Source: Streptomyces diastatochromogenes
Lineage (GTDB): Bacteria; Actinomycetota; Actinomycetes; Streptomycetales; Streptomycetaceae
DNA length: 64,000 nt
Reading direction: 5' to 3'
Assembly (NCBI RefSeq): GCF_002242805.1
Contig: NZ_MCGQ01000049.1
Coordinates: 1-64,000, forward strand
Made by a program: the position numbers and the translations under genes. Below, piece by piece: positions 1 to 7,767 of this stretch (positions within the stretch are counted from its first letter, which is position 1; each line of letters begins with the position of its first letter). Under the pieces are notes generated by a model. The model worked only from the letters and a program-made list of their open reading frames with translations, did no database searches and was not told where the DNA came from.

Positions 1-103
1 CGGGGGCCGGGGGTGCTGCGACGAGCGGACGGCCTACGGCTGAGCGGCGATCGACCTCCGAGGGTGGCCGGGCCGGCGGGCGGCCGGAGGGGCGGGGCGG
101 TGC

Positions 104-499
104 GGTTGAGGGGCGGTTGACGGCTGGGGGCGACGAGGTGGGTGTGAGGCACGGGACCGGGGGTGGCCCGGTTGAGGGGCGGTCGACGGCGGGGCGCGGC
201 GAGGCGGGGGAGTGGCACGTGGCTGGGGGTGGCTCGGTCGGGGGGCGATTGACGGCTGGGGGCGGCGAGGCGGGTGTGAGGCACGGGACCGGGAATGACC
301 CGGTCGAGGGGCGGTCGACGGCCGGGGGCGACGAGGCGGGAGAGTGGCACTTGCCTGGGGGCGGTGCGGTTGAGGGGCGGTCGACGGCCGGGGCCGACGA
401 CGGCGGTGTGCGGCACGAGGCTCGGGGCGATGCCCCCGAGGGGCAGTCGAAGGCCGGCGCCGACGAGGCGGACGGGCCGCAGGGGGCCGAGGGCAGTAG
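104..499. repeat. Six tandem copies of a 66-bp minisatellite
   Basis: Units begin at 104, 170, 236, 302, 368 and 434, exactly 66 bp apart, each opening with a form of GGTTGAGGGGCGGT followed by CGACGGC. Alternate units resemble each other (GGTGTGAGGCACGGG in units 1 and 3, with a similar form in 5, against GGAGAGTGGCAC in 2 and 4), so there is also a 132-bp higher-order period. 66 bp equals 22 codons, so copy number can change without breaking the frame of the downstream MarR gene. The last unit is the most diverged. Confidence 0.9.
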
Positions 500-1106
500 C
501 GCTGAGGCGCACCCAAGTGCCGGAGAGGCCCCGGCGGACCGGCGGCCGGGAAGCGACAGCGAGGCCGGGTCTGACCCCAGGGCTTCCGAGAGCGGCCCAG
601 CACGGGGCGACACCGTCGCCGCTGTCGTCCGGCAATGGCGCGCCGTGCACCCCGGGCTGGACACCGGCCCCATGGAGGTCATCGGCCGGATCAACCGCTG
701 TGCCGCCCTCCTCCAGCAGGCCGAGGACGCCCCGCTGCGCCGGGCCGGGCTCAGCCGCCCGGAGTTCGACCTGCTCGGCGCACTGCGCCGCACCGGCCAC
801 GAGCTGACCCCGGGGGACCTGGCCCGGGAGACCTTCTCCTCCGGGGCCGCCGTCACCAAGCGGCTGAAGCACCTCACCGAACGCGGCCTGGTCGAGCGGC
901 GCGGCGACACCCGTGACCGCCGGGTCGCCCACCTCCGCCTCACCGACGCCGGCCGCGACCTGGTGGACGGCATCCTCCCCGACCAACTCTCCTACGAGAC
1001 CGCCGTGTTGTCCGTCCTCGCCCCCGAGGGCCAGGGCGAACTGGCCGCCCTACTCGCCGACCTGCTCAGCGGGCTGGAGGGGCGGATGGGTGCGCTGCGG
1101 GCGTGA
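117..1106 (+). CDS. MarR-family transcriptional regulator with repeat-built N-terminal extension
   Basis: The C-terminal 150 residues read as a MarR winged-helix repressor: a dimerisation helix after MEVIGRINRCAALLQQAED, a recognition helix region SSGAAVTKRLKHLTERGLVE and a wing RRGDTRDRRVAHLRLTDAGR. The first 160 residues are Gly/Glu/Ala-rich and are encoded by 66-bp tandem repeats, so they are probably not part of the fold. This reading frame is open to the left edge of the window, so the true start cannot be fixed. TTG 117 is only the first start-like codon in the window; GTG 645 or ATG 672 would give an ordinary MarR protein of about 150 aa. Downstream, a hypothetical gene starts 18 bp after the stop. 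Ligand and target genes are unknown. Confidence 0.75.
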   Translation: MTAGGDEVGVRHGTGGGPVEGRSTAGRGEAGEWHVAGGGSVGGRLTAGGGEAGVRHGTGNDPVEGRSTAGGDEAGEWHLPGGGAVEGRSTAGADDGGVRHEARGDAPEGQSKAGADEADGPQGAEGSSAEAHPSAGEAPADRRPGSDSEAGSDPRASESGPARGDTVAAVVRQWRAVHPGLDTGPMEVIGRINRCAALLQQAEDAPLRRAGLSRPEFDLLGALRRTGHELTPGDLARETFSSGAAVTKRLKHLTERGLVERRGDTRDRRVAHLRLTDAGRDLVDGILPDQLSYETAVLSVLAPEGQGELAALLADLLSGLEGRMGALRA

Positions 1107-1124
1107 AGGACAGGCTCTGACCGC

Positions 1125-1658
1125 ATGTTCTACGAGGACCTGAGCCCCTACGCCTACTGGGACGAGGGCGACCAGTTCAGCGATGTCACCGACGGCATGC
1201 GCTTCGTCAGCTTCCGACCGCTCTACGCCCGACTCAACGTCGGATGGCTGGAAGCGGGCCGCCCCTGGTCCAGCGGCCCGGCGCCCCAGGACTTCACGGA
1301 CAGGCTCCTGGCCATCCTCGGCGCCCAGGAAGTCAACGCCATGCTGGGCCTGCACGCATGCGACCTCTGCGCCACACCCCTGCCGGACTCCCACCCCTGG
1401 TACGTGCCCCGGCCCGGGCACCTGCGCGCCAGCGCCGGAACCGGTGAGATCCGCGTCCCCGGCCCCCGGGGAACCGCCTTCGCCGCGCCACTCCTCATCG
1501 GCCACTACGTCGCCGACCACGGCTACCTGCCGCCCCGGCCGTTCATCGACGCGGTGTTCGCCTTCGACCCGTACGGTCCCTGGCCGGCAAGGTTCCCGGG
1601 CATCCGGTTCCCCTGGATCCCCGACGACGCGGTGCTCCGTCACGTCGACGAGGAGTGA
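1125..1658 (+). CDS. Conserved hypothetical protein
   Basis: This is a 177-aa soluble protein with no signal peptide or membrane segment, starting MFYEDLSPYAYWDE and rich in aromatic residues and proline. A C-D-L-C pair sits near residue 80, followed by HPWYVPRPGH, which could be a small metal or redox site, but this is not shown. The ATG at 1125 has GAAGGA about 14 bp upstream. The gene follows the MarR gene by 18 bp on the same strand and may be co-transcribed with it. The opening motif resembles small actinobacterial proteins of unknown function; I do not recognise a named activity. Confidence 0.7.
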   Translation: MFYEDLSPYAYWDEGDQFSDVTDGMRFVSFRPLYARLNVGWLEAGRPWSSGPAPQDFTDRLLAILGAQEVNAMLGLHACDLCATPLPDSHPWYVPRPGHLRASAGTGEIRVPGPRGTAFAAPLLIGHYVADHGYLPPRPFIDAVFAFDPYGPWPARFPGIRFPWIPDDAVLRHVDEE

Positions 1659-1695
1659 CTCGGCGTCCCGACCGGGCCGACCGAAAGCCGACCGC

Positions 1696-2460
1696 TCAGC
1701 CCTCCTCGCCGGCCTGGTGCACGCCGAACGCCGCTCCCTGCGGGTCCCGCAGCACCGCGATGCGGGGGCCGTCCGGGACGGACGTGGGTGGCATGACGAC
1801 GGCACCGCCCGCCTGCTGGGCGACCTCGGCCGTCGCGTCCACGTCGTCCACCGCGAAGTACGGCAGCCAGTGCGGCGACACCTCGGGCGGGAACCGGTCG
1901 CCCATGTCGGCCATCCCGCCGAAGTCCTCCCCGCCGATGCCCCACTGCGTGTACCACTGTGAGGCGTTGACGCTCCAGCCGAACACCGTGGTGTAGAAGT
2001 CCCGGGCCCGGCCGGTGTCCCGGGTCGCCAGTTCCACCCAGCCGAGCGTGCCGGGCGAGTTGAACAGGCCGGCGCCCGGGAAGGCCCGCGCCTGCCACAG
2101 CTGGAACGCCGCACCGGTCGGGTCGAGGGCCACCGCGAACCGGCCGACGTCGAAGACGTCCATCGGGCCGAGGATCACCGTCCCGCCGGCCTCCTCCACG
2201 CGCCGTGCCGCGTCGTCCGCGTCCGTCACCGCGAACGACACTTTCCAGGCGACCGGTTGGGACTCCTGGTACAGCGGGGTGAGTGCGGCGACCGCCGCGT
2301 CCCCCAGGTGTGCCACCGTGTACCCGCCCGCCTCCTGCCGCGGATCCGTCTCCGGCCGCCAGCCGAACAGTTCCGTGTAGAACCCCTTGGCCCCCTCCAG
2401 GTCGCTGGTCCCCAACTCGGTCCAGCAGGGGCCGCCGATCACCGGCTTGTCGAACTTCAT
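1696..2460 (-). CDS. VOC-family protein with two glyoxalase-like domains
   Basis: The 254-aa protein has two tandem vicinal-oxygen-chelate domains. The first spans about residues 8-122 (from GPCWTELGTSDLEGAKGFYT to FAVALDPTGAAFQLWQ), the second about 135-250 (from GWVELATRDTGRARDFYT to IAVLRDPQGAAFGVHQ). The layout and motifs resemble the mycobacterial CFP30B/27-kDa antigen type, whose substrate is not well defined. The beta-alpha-beta-beta-beta pattern is clear, but metal ligands are not obvious, so glyoxalase activity should not be assumed. It is transcribed divergently from the methyltransferase gene at 2619. Confidence 0.85.
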   Translation of the reverse strand: MKFDKPVIGGPCWTELGTSDLEGAKGFYTELFGWRPETDPRQEAGGYTVAHLGDAAVAALTPLYQESQPVAWKVSFAVTDADDAARRVEEAGGTVILGPMDVFDVGRFAVALDPTGAAFQLWQARAFPGAGLFNSPGTLGWVELATRDTGRARDFYTTVFGWSVNASQWYTQWGIGGEDFGGMADMGDRFPPEVSPHWLPYFAVDDVDATAEVAQQAGGAVVMPPTSVPDGPRIAVLRDPQGAAFGVHQAGEEG

Positions 2461-2618
2461 GACAGCTCCTTCCGGTCGCTCGGGCCCGCTGTGTGAGAGG
2501 AGACCGAGGAGGCCCCTTCTCGCACGCTAGCCCCGGCCGCGGGCACCGGCCATCCGGAGACCACGCTCCCCCTCGAATTCGCTTGTCCGATCCCGGTACG
2601 AGAGGCGAGGCTGCCGGG

Positions 2619-3452
2619 ATGGAGAGGGATCACGCAGCGGAAGCCGGGGCTCCCGCACTCGCCGAGGAGATCGCGGAGTACTACGAGCGGGACGGGGAGG
2701 ACGGCCGGTTGCGCTCGGGCGTCGGACGCCTTGAGCTGTGGCGGACCCAGGACGTCCTGCGCCGCCTCCTGCCGCCCGCTCCGGCGCGGATCCTGGACGT
2801 CGGGGGCGGCAGCGGCGTCCACGCGGAGTGGCTCGCCGCCGACGGCCACGCGGTGGAACTCGTGGACCCGGTGTCCCTGCACGTCGAACGCGCGGCCCGT
2901 CTGCCCGGCGTGACCGCGCGCGTCGGCGACGCCCGTGCCCTGGCGGCGCCGGACGCGTCCGTGGACGTGGCCCTGCTCCTCGGACCCCTCTACCACCTGC
3001 TCGATCGGGAGGACCGGGTACGGGCACTCGCCGAGGCCCGCCGGGTGGTGCGGCCCGGAGGACTCGTGGTGGCCGCCACGATCAACCGGTACTCGGCCCT
3101 GCACGACAGCCTGAACACGGGGCGGTACTTCGACGCCGAGCGGCGGCCGCCGATCGAGGCGGCGGGCGGCGACGGCCGAATGCGACCGATCGGCGGGTCG
3201 AAGTCCCTGTTCACGACGGCCTACTTCCACGAGCCCGCCGACGTCCCGGCCGAGTTCTCGGACGCCGGCCTGACACCGCACGGGCAGTACGGCCTGGAAG
3301 GCGCCGCCTGGCTGATGGGCGACGTCTCCGACTGGCTCGACGACCCGGCCCGCCGGGACCTGGTCCTGCGAGCACTCCGACAGACCGAGTCGCAGCCGTC
3401 CCTGCTCGGCATCAGCGGCCACCTGCTCACGGCGGGCAGCAGGGCGGCCTAG
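2619..3452 (+). CDS. Class I SAM-dependent methyltransferase
   Basis: The 277-aa protein has the methyltransferase signature ILDVGGGSGVHAEWLA (SAM-binding loop), an acidic residue ending strand 2 (VELVDPVS), and VDVALLLGPLYHL as motif IV/post-I. The frame continues upstream, but ATG 2619 is preceded by GAGGCGAGG with 8-bp spacing and gives a start typical of the family. The substrate is not predictable. Its 3' end overlaps the stop of the convergent VOC gene by 4 bp. Confidence 0.82.
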   Translation: MERDHAAEAGAPALAEEIAEYYERDGEDGRLRSGVGRLELWRTQDVLRRLLPPAPARILDVGGGSGVHAEWLAADGHAVELVDPVSLHVERAARLPGVTARVGDARALAAPDASVDVALLLGPLYHLLDREDRVRALAEARRVVRPGGLVVAATINRYSALHDSLNTGRYFDAERRPPIEAAGGDGRMRPIGGSKSLFTTAYFHEPADVPAEFSDAGLTPHGQYGLEGAAWLMGDVSDWLDDPARRDLVLRALRQTESQPSLLGISGHLLTAGSRAA

Positions 3453-3841
3453 ATCCCCGGCCGATACCGCAACGGATGCTCCGCCGGCACCTCCACCAGC
3501 ACGATCCGTGTGCCGTCCGGGTCACTGAGCCACATCTCGATCAGGCCCCAGGGTTCCCGCACCGGCGGCCGTACGATCTCGACGCCCTTGCTCAGCAGTT
3601 CCTCGTGCGCGGCGGTCACGTCCTCGACCTGCAGCCACAGCTGGACCGCCGGCGACGGCGGGGTCTGCGCGCGGCCGGAGACCTCCAGGAAGCCGCCGCC
3701 GAGGAAGTAGACGGTCCCGCGCTCCGGGCCCGTGCCGAACTCGCGGTAGACGGACAGGCCCAACTGCTCGCCGTAGAAGGCGCGGGAGCGTTCGGGGTCG
3801 GTGGGGCGGAGCAGGGTCCGGCTGCTCAGTACGTGCACCAT
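3449..3841 (-). CDS. VOC-family (glyoxalase/bleomycin-resistance fold) protein
   Basis: A single-domain 130-aa VOC protein. It shows RTLLRPTDPERSRAFYGEQ at the N-terminus, a central YFLGGGFLEVSG strand and a C-terminal EMWLSDPDGTRIVLVEVP metal-site strand with a Glu. The start at 3841 (MVHVLSSRTLL) fits the fold; the longer frame upstream runs antisense through the GNAT gene and is not credible. Function may be lyase- or dioxygenase-like; the substrate is unknown. It converges on the methyltransferase gene with overlapping stops. Confidence 0.8.
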   Translation of the reverse strand: MVHVLSSRTLLRPTDPERSRAFYGEQLGLSVYREFGTGPERGTVYFLGGGFLEVSGRAQTPPSPAVQLWLQVEDVTAAHEELLSKGVEIVRPPVREPWGLIEMWLSDPDGTRIVLVEVPAEHPLRYRPGI

Positions 3842-3911
3842 GCATCCGGACTCTAGTGGCAGAGTTACCCTCATCCCTGGCTCAGCCGCGCCCGAGATCG
3901 GAGACCACCCC

Positions 3912-4451
3912 ATGGACACCACCGCCACCGGACCGACGTTCCGCGACGCCACCGACGCCGATGTCGACGCGCTGGTCGGGCTGATCGAGTCGGCGTACCG
4001 GGGTGACGCCAGCCGCGCCGGGTGGACCACCGAGGCGGACATCCTGGAGGGGCAGCGGACCGATCCGGAGGGCGTGCTCCAGGTCATCAAGTCGCCGGAC
4101 AGCCGGCTGCTGACCGTCGAGCAGGAAGGCCGGATCGTCGCCTGCTGCCAGCTCGAACACCGCGGCCGGCACGCCTACTTCGGCATGTTCGCGGTCAGCC
4201 CCACGCTGCAGGGCGCGGGCCTCGGCAAGGTCGTCATCGCCCAGGCGGAGCGGCTGGCCCAGGAGACCTGGGGCGTCACCGAGATGCACATGACCGTGAT
4301 CTCGGTCCGTGACGACCTGATCGCCTGGTACGAGCGCCGCGGCTACCGCCGTACGGGAGAGATGACGCCCTTCCCGTACGGCGACGAGCGCTTCGGCATT
4401 CCGCAGCGCGCCGACCTGCAGTTCGAGCTGCTGGTCAAGCCCCTGGTGTGA
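3912..4451 (+). CDS. GNAT-family N-acetyltransferase
   Basis: The 179-aa protein carries a GNAT domain. The acetyl-CoA pyrophosphate loop is in motif A (MFAVSPTLQGAGLGKVVIAQ, containing Q-G-A-G-L-G), and motif B is at IAWYERRGYRRTGEM. I chose ATG 3912 because MDTTATGPTFRDATDADVDA is a typical GNAT N-terminus. It is divergent from the VOC gene at 3841, with 70 bp between, and converges on the phosphodiesterase gene at 4479. The acyl acceptor is unknown. Confidence 0.85.
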   Translation: MDTTATGPTFRDATDADVDALVGLIESAYRGDASRAGWTTEADILEGQRTDPEGVLQVIKSPDSRLLTVEQEGRIVACCQLEHRGRHAYFGMFAVSPTLQGAGLGKVVIAQAERLAQETWGVTEMHMTVISVRDDLIAWYERRGYRRTGEMTPFPYGDERFGIPQRADLQFELLVKPLV

Positions 4452-4478
4452 CGTTCAGCCGGGAGATCGGGCGCCGGG

Positions 4479-5162
4479 TCAGGCGGTGAAACGGCCCGTG
4501 CGTTTGATCTCCGGGTAGTCGGTCGTCGCGCCGTCCAGCTGGAGCGCGCGGGCGAGCCGCAGGTGGTCCTGTGTGTTGACCACCCAGCCGATGATGCTCA
4601 GCTCGGCCGCGCGCGCGTGTTCGGCGACCTCCAGGGTCAGCCGGCGGATGTTGAGACAGACCGCCTTGGCACCCACCGCGGTGGCGCGCTCCACCACGTC
4701 GGTGCCGTAGCGGCTCGCGATCAGCGCCGTGCGCACGCCCGGCACCAGCCGGGCGATCTCGGCGATCGCCTCGTCGTGGAACGAGGACACCTCGACCCGG
4801 GAGACCAGGTCCCGCCGGTGCATGACCTCGGCGAGCGCCCTGGCCGCCGCCACGTCCTTGATCTCCGCCTGCAGGGGTGTCTTCACCGCGTCCAGGACCT
4901 CCTCGAAGACCGGCACCCGCTCCCCGCGGCCCGCGTCCAGGGCGCGCAGCTCCGCGAGGGTCTTCTCGGCGATCGGGCCGGTGCCGTCGGTCGTGCGGTC
5001 CACCTCTGCGTCGTGCATGACGACCAGGGCGCCGTCCTTGCTCAGATGGAGATCGAGTTCGATCAGGTCGAGGCCGGCCTGCTGCGCGGCGACGAAGGAA
5101 CGGAGGGTGTTCTCGGGCTCGACACCCATGACCCCGCGGTGACCGATGGTAAGGAAGTTCAA
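4479..5162 (-). CDS. Glycerophosphodiester phosphodiesterase
   Basis: The 227-aa protein is a GDPD-family TIM barrel. It begins with the hallmark IGHRGVMGVEPENT (catalytic His-Arg and Glu-Asn), followed by LIELDLHLSKDGALVVMHD (metal-binding Glu/Asp and second catalytic His) and a late GWVVNTQDHL strand. It hydrolyses glycerophosphodiesters to glycerol-3-phosphate and an alcohol. No signal peptide is seen, so the enzyme is probably cytoplasmic, like UgpQ. The length is normal for the family. Confidence 0.92.
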   Translation of the reverse strand: MNFLTIGHRGVMGVEPENTLRSFVAAQQAGLDLIELDLHLSKDGALVVMHDAEVDRTTDGTGPIAEKTLAELRALDAGRGERVPVFEEVLDAVKTPLQAEIKDVAAARALAEVMHRRDLVSRVEVSSFHDEAIAEIARLVPGVRTALIASRYGTDVVERATAVGAKAVCLNIRRLTLEVAEHARAAELSIIGWVVNTQDHLRLARALQLDGATTDYPEIKRTGRFTA

Positions 5163-5566
5163 GGTTCAACTCGCTTCCGTCGACGGCGGCTCGGCGCCGG
5201 CGAACCCGACGGGACGTCGTCGTGCGCGCGGCAAGGCCGCAGCCTAATGGCCTGCTCCCGGGATGGACCCGCACCTGCGCGGCGGATCGGGGCGCGACGC
5301 ATGCGGCGCCTGGCTCGTATGCGCCTGCCGGGTCACCCGGGGGTGGGCGAGTCCCCACGATATTGACCGGCTGGATCCGATCGGTCCCTCCGTAGCCGCA
5401 CACCCTCCGCCCTCGCGACGAAAGTGACCGTCGTCACGGTTTCCGACAGGAAAAATGTCGGTGACCATGCGGATCGGCAGAATAATTTCCCGAGCTGCCT
5501 CTTGCTGGGAGAAACGGGGTATGCATACGGTGTCCATACGCGAGGTTCTCCCGTGGAGGATGGGAT
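5163..5566. other. 404-bp intergenic region upstream of the DUF6421-like operon
   Basis: I find no convincing gene here. The left half is the shared upstream DNA of the phosphodiesterase gene. The right half is less GC-rich and looks regulatory: two adjacent inverted repeats at 5424-5461 and a perfect 10-bp palindrome GTATGCATAC at 5519-5528. A second CCATACG element follows, then a good ribosome-binding site (GGAGGATGGGAT) just before ATG 5567. Confidence 0.6.
5424..5461. promoter_or_regulatory. Pair of inverted repeats (candidate operators)
   Basis: GTGAC-CGTC-GTCAC (5424-5437) is followed 5 bp later by CCGACA-N7-TGTCGG (5443-5461). Both arms are perfect. They lie 100-140 bp upstream of the DUF6421-like gene, a plausible place for a regulator. 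No regulator gene is adjacent. Confidence 0.4.
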
Positions 5567-6964
5567 ATGACGGAAATTCTTGTGCAGGCGGGTATCGAAG
5601 GGCAGGTTCCTTCGCTGACCAGGGTCGTTGAGCACCCGGCCTGGCCCGAGCTCAAGGATGCCGTGGAGCAGATCCGGCCATGGCAGTCGACGGACGGATC
5701 GATCGACTTCGACGCCGAGGGCGCCCCGCAGCGGGCCGAGGCCGAGGCGGCCGTGGGCCGTGTCGTCGAGGGGGTCGAGCGGCTCTCCCCGCTGCTTCCG
5801 CATGACGCCGCCTACCACGAGGCCCTCGTGAAGGACCTGCGGCGCTGGGCCGAGGGCGGCTTCCAGGTGCCGGACTTCCTCGACTCCCTGCTCCAGTTCC
5901 AGCCCGCGGCGGGCCGCGCGGACGGTCTGCAGCACCTGGTCGTCTTCCCGATGTACACGCAGAACGGCAACCCGGACCGCAACCTCGAGGCCGTCGTGCT
6001 GCGTATGGTGTGGCCGGACTGGCTGGCCGAGCTGGAGCGCACCCGCTACGACAACCCGCTCTTCTGCGGCATCAAGTTCGAGGACTTCACGGCGGGCTAC
6101 GACACCAACTCCGCCGTCCTGTTCCCGGAGACCATCGCCGTGCGCGAGGCGCCGGAACGTTTCTCCTGGGGTGGCATCTTCTGCGACCGCGAGGCCGCCC
6201 GCTTCCGCCGGGTCACCGACGCGGCCGTGGACATCCTGGGCCTGGAGCTGCCCGAGGACATCGCCGCGATGGTCCACGACCAGAAGCGCTGCGAAGAGGC
6301 CTTCGTGCTGTGGGACATGGTCCACGACCGCACCCACAGCCACGGCGACCTGCCGTTCGACCCGTTCATGATCAAGCAGCGCCAGCCGTTCTGGATGTAC
6401 GGCCTGGAGGAGCTGCGCTGTGACCTCACCGCCTTCAAGGAGGCCGTGAAGCTCCAGGCGGACGGCGTCCCGCAGGCCCGTGACGTGCAGTACGCGGTGC
6501 TCTTCGACCGCATGTTCCGCTTCCCGCTCACCGGTGACCGGGTGCGCAACTACGACGGCGTCGGCGGCCAGCTGCTCTTCGCCTACCTGCACAAGCACGA
6601 CGTCATCCGCTGGACCGACAACAAGCTGACCATCGACTGGGAGCGCGCCCCGCAGGTCACCAACCAGCTGTGCGCCGAGATCGAGAAGCTGTACCGGGAC
6701 GGCATCGACCGCCCCAAGCTCGTGCACTGGTTCGCGGGCTACGAGCTGGTCTCCACCTACCTCGCCCCGCACCCCGGCTCCAAGTGGGCCAAGGGTCCCG
6801 ACGCCCTGGACCTGACCCAGCCGCCGCGCAAGCTCGTGGACGACGTGCTTCCGGACGAGTTTCCGCTGAGCATGTTCTTTGAGGCACTGTCCAAGAAGCT
6901 GAAGAACGTGATCGCCTCCACCAAGGGCATCACGGCGGACAGCGCCGAGCGGCTCGCCGCGTGA
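5567..6964 (+). CDS. DUF6421-like protein, unknown function
   Basis: This 465-aa protein has no signal peptide or transmembrane segment. It is rich in Trp/Phe/His motifs such as CGIKFEDFTAGYDTN, LWDMVHDRTHSHGDLPFDPF and YDGVGGQLLFAYLHKHDV. The H-D-R-T-H-S-H-G-D cluster near residue 260 could be a metal site. It resembles an actinobacterial family annotated as DUF6421 in my memory, without a known reaction. Its stop overlaps the upstream edge of the SDR frame (GTGA at 6961), and the SDR and threonine aldolase genes follow directly, so the three probably form one pathway or complex. The RBS is strong. Confidence 0.8.
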   Translation: MTEILVQAGIEGQVPSLTRVVEHPAWPELKDAVEQIRPWQSTDGSIDFDAEGAPQRAEAEAAVGRVVEGVERLSPLLPHDAAYHEALVKDLRRWAEGGFQVPDFLDSLLQFQPAAGRADGLQHLVVFPMYTQNGNPDRNLEAVVLRMVWPDWLAELERTRYDNPLFCGIKFEDFTAGYDTNSAVLFPETIAVREAPERFSWGGIFCDREAARFRRVTDAAVDILGLELPEDIAAMVHDQKRCEEAFVLWDMVHDRTHSHGDLPFDPFMIKQRQPFWMYGLEELRCDLTAFKEAVKLQADGVPQARDVQYAVLFDRMFRFPLTGDRVRNYDGVGGQLLFAYLHKHDVIRWTDNKLTIDWERAPQVTNQLCAEIEKLYRDGIDRPKLVHWFAGYELVSTYLAPHPGSKWAKGPDALDLTQPPRKLVDDVLPDEFPLSMFFEALSKKLKNVIASTKGITADSAERLAA

Positions 6965-7002
6965 GCGGCCGCGTCCAGAACACTGCTTCAGAGGGGAAGA
7001 TC

Positions 7003-7767
7003 ATGGGGAACGGCGCGAACGGGGCGCTCAGTGGCGCGGTGATCGCGGTGGCCGGTGCGGGCGGACCCGCCGGGCGCGCGACGCTGCTGCGGCTGGCCGA
7101 GGCCGGTGCGACCGTCGTCGGGGCGGACAACGACCCGCAGCGTCTGTCGGAGGCCGTGGACGCGGCCCGGTACGCCTCCGGTGGCGCCACCGTCACCGGC
7201 GACACGGTGGACCTGCTCGACCTGCAGTCCACCCGGGACTGGGCCACCCACATCGAGAAGGACTTCGGGCGCGTGGACGGCCTGGTGCACCTGGTCGGCG
7301 GCTGGCGCGGCAGCGAGACCTTCGCCAAGACCAGCCTGGACGACTGGGACTTCCTGGAGCTGCTGCTCGTCAAGACCGTGCAGCACACCTCCCTCGCCTT
7401 CCACGAGGCGCTGCAGCGCAGCGACCGCGGTCGGTACGTCCTGATCAGCGCGGCCGGCGCGAGCAAGCCGACCGCGGGCAACGCCGCGTACTCCGCCGCC
7501 AAGGCCGCGGCCGAGGCGTGGACGCTGGCCATGGCCGACTACTTCCACAAGGCGGGGCTCTCCGAGGGCGCCGAGGGCCCCACCTCCGCGGCTACGATCC
7601 TGGTGGTGAAGGCGCTGGTGCACGACGCGATGCGCGCCGAACGCCCCAACGCGAAGTTCGCGGGCTTCACGGACGTCAAGGACCTGGCCGAGGCCATCGA
7701 GGGCGTCTGGAGCAAGTCCGCCGCCGAAGTGAACGGAAACCGTCTGTGGCTGACCGAGAAGCCGTGA
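7003..7767 (+). CDS. Short-chain dehydrogenase/reductase
   Basis: The 254-aa SDR has a Rossmann glycine motif VAGAGGPAGRATLL and the catalytic set ISAAGAS (Ser) plus Y163-S-A-A-K167. It probably oxidises or reduces an alcohol/carbonyl using NAD(P). ATG 7003 is preferred over GTG 6961 because GAGGGGAAG lies 5-6 bp upstream. The stop codon overlaps the GTG start of the threonine aldolase gene (GTGA at 7764), indicating translational coupling. The partner genes suggest a hydroxy-amino acid or beta-hydroxy substrate, but this is inference. Confidence 0.88.
   Translation: MGNGANGALSGAVIAVAGAGGPAGRATLLRLAEAGATVVGADNDPQRLSEAVDAARYASGGATVTGDTVDLLDLQSTRDWATHIEKDFGRVDGLVHLVGGWRGSETFAKTSLDDWDFLELLLVKTVQHTSLAFHEALQRSDRGRYVLISAAGASKPTAGNAAYSAAKAAAEAWTLAMADYFHKAGLSEGAEGPTSAATILVVKALVHDAMRAERPNAKFAGFTDVKDLAEAIEGVWSKSAAEVNGNRLWLTEKP

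Noticed and set aside
104..499. CRISPR-like spacing of the 66-bp units
   Set aside because: The units are contiguous with no unique spacers and lie in a coding frame; no cas genes are present.
34..603. A 189-aa minus-strand frame of Pro/Arg repeats over the 66-bp minisatellite
   Set aside because: It is the antisense image of the repeats: low complexity, no fold, and the plus frame leads into a real MarR domain.
5247..5366. A 39-codon Arg-rich ORF in the 5163-5566 gap
   Set aside because: No ribosome-binding site, biased composition and no recognisable motif; codon use gives no support.
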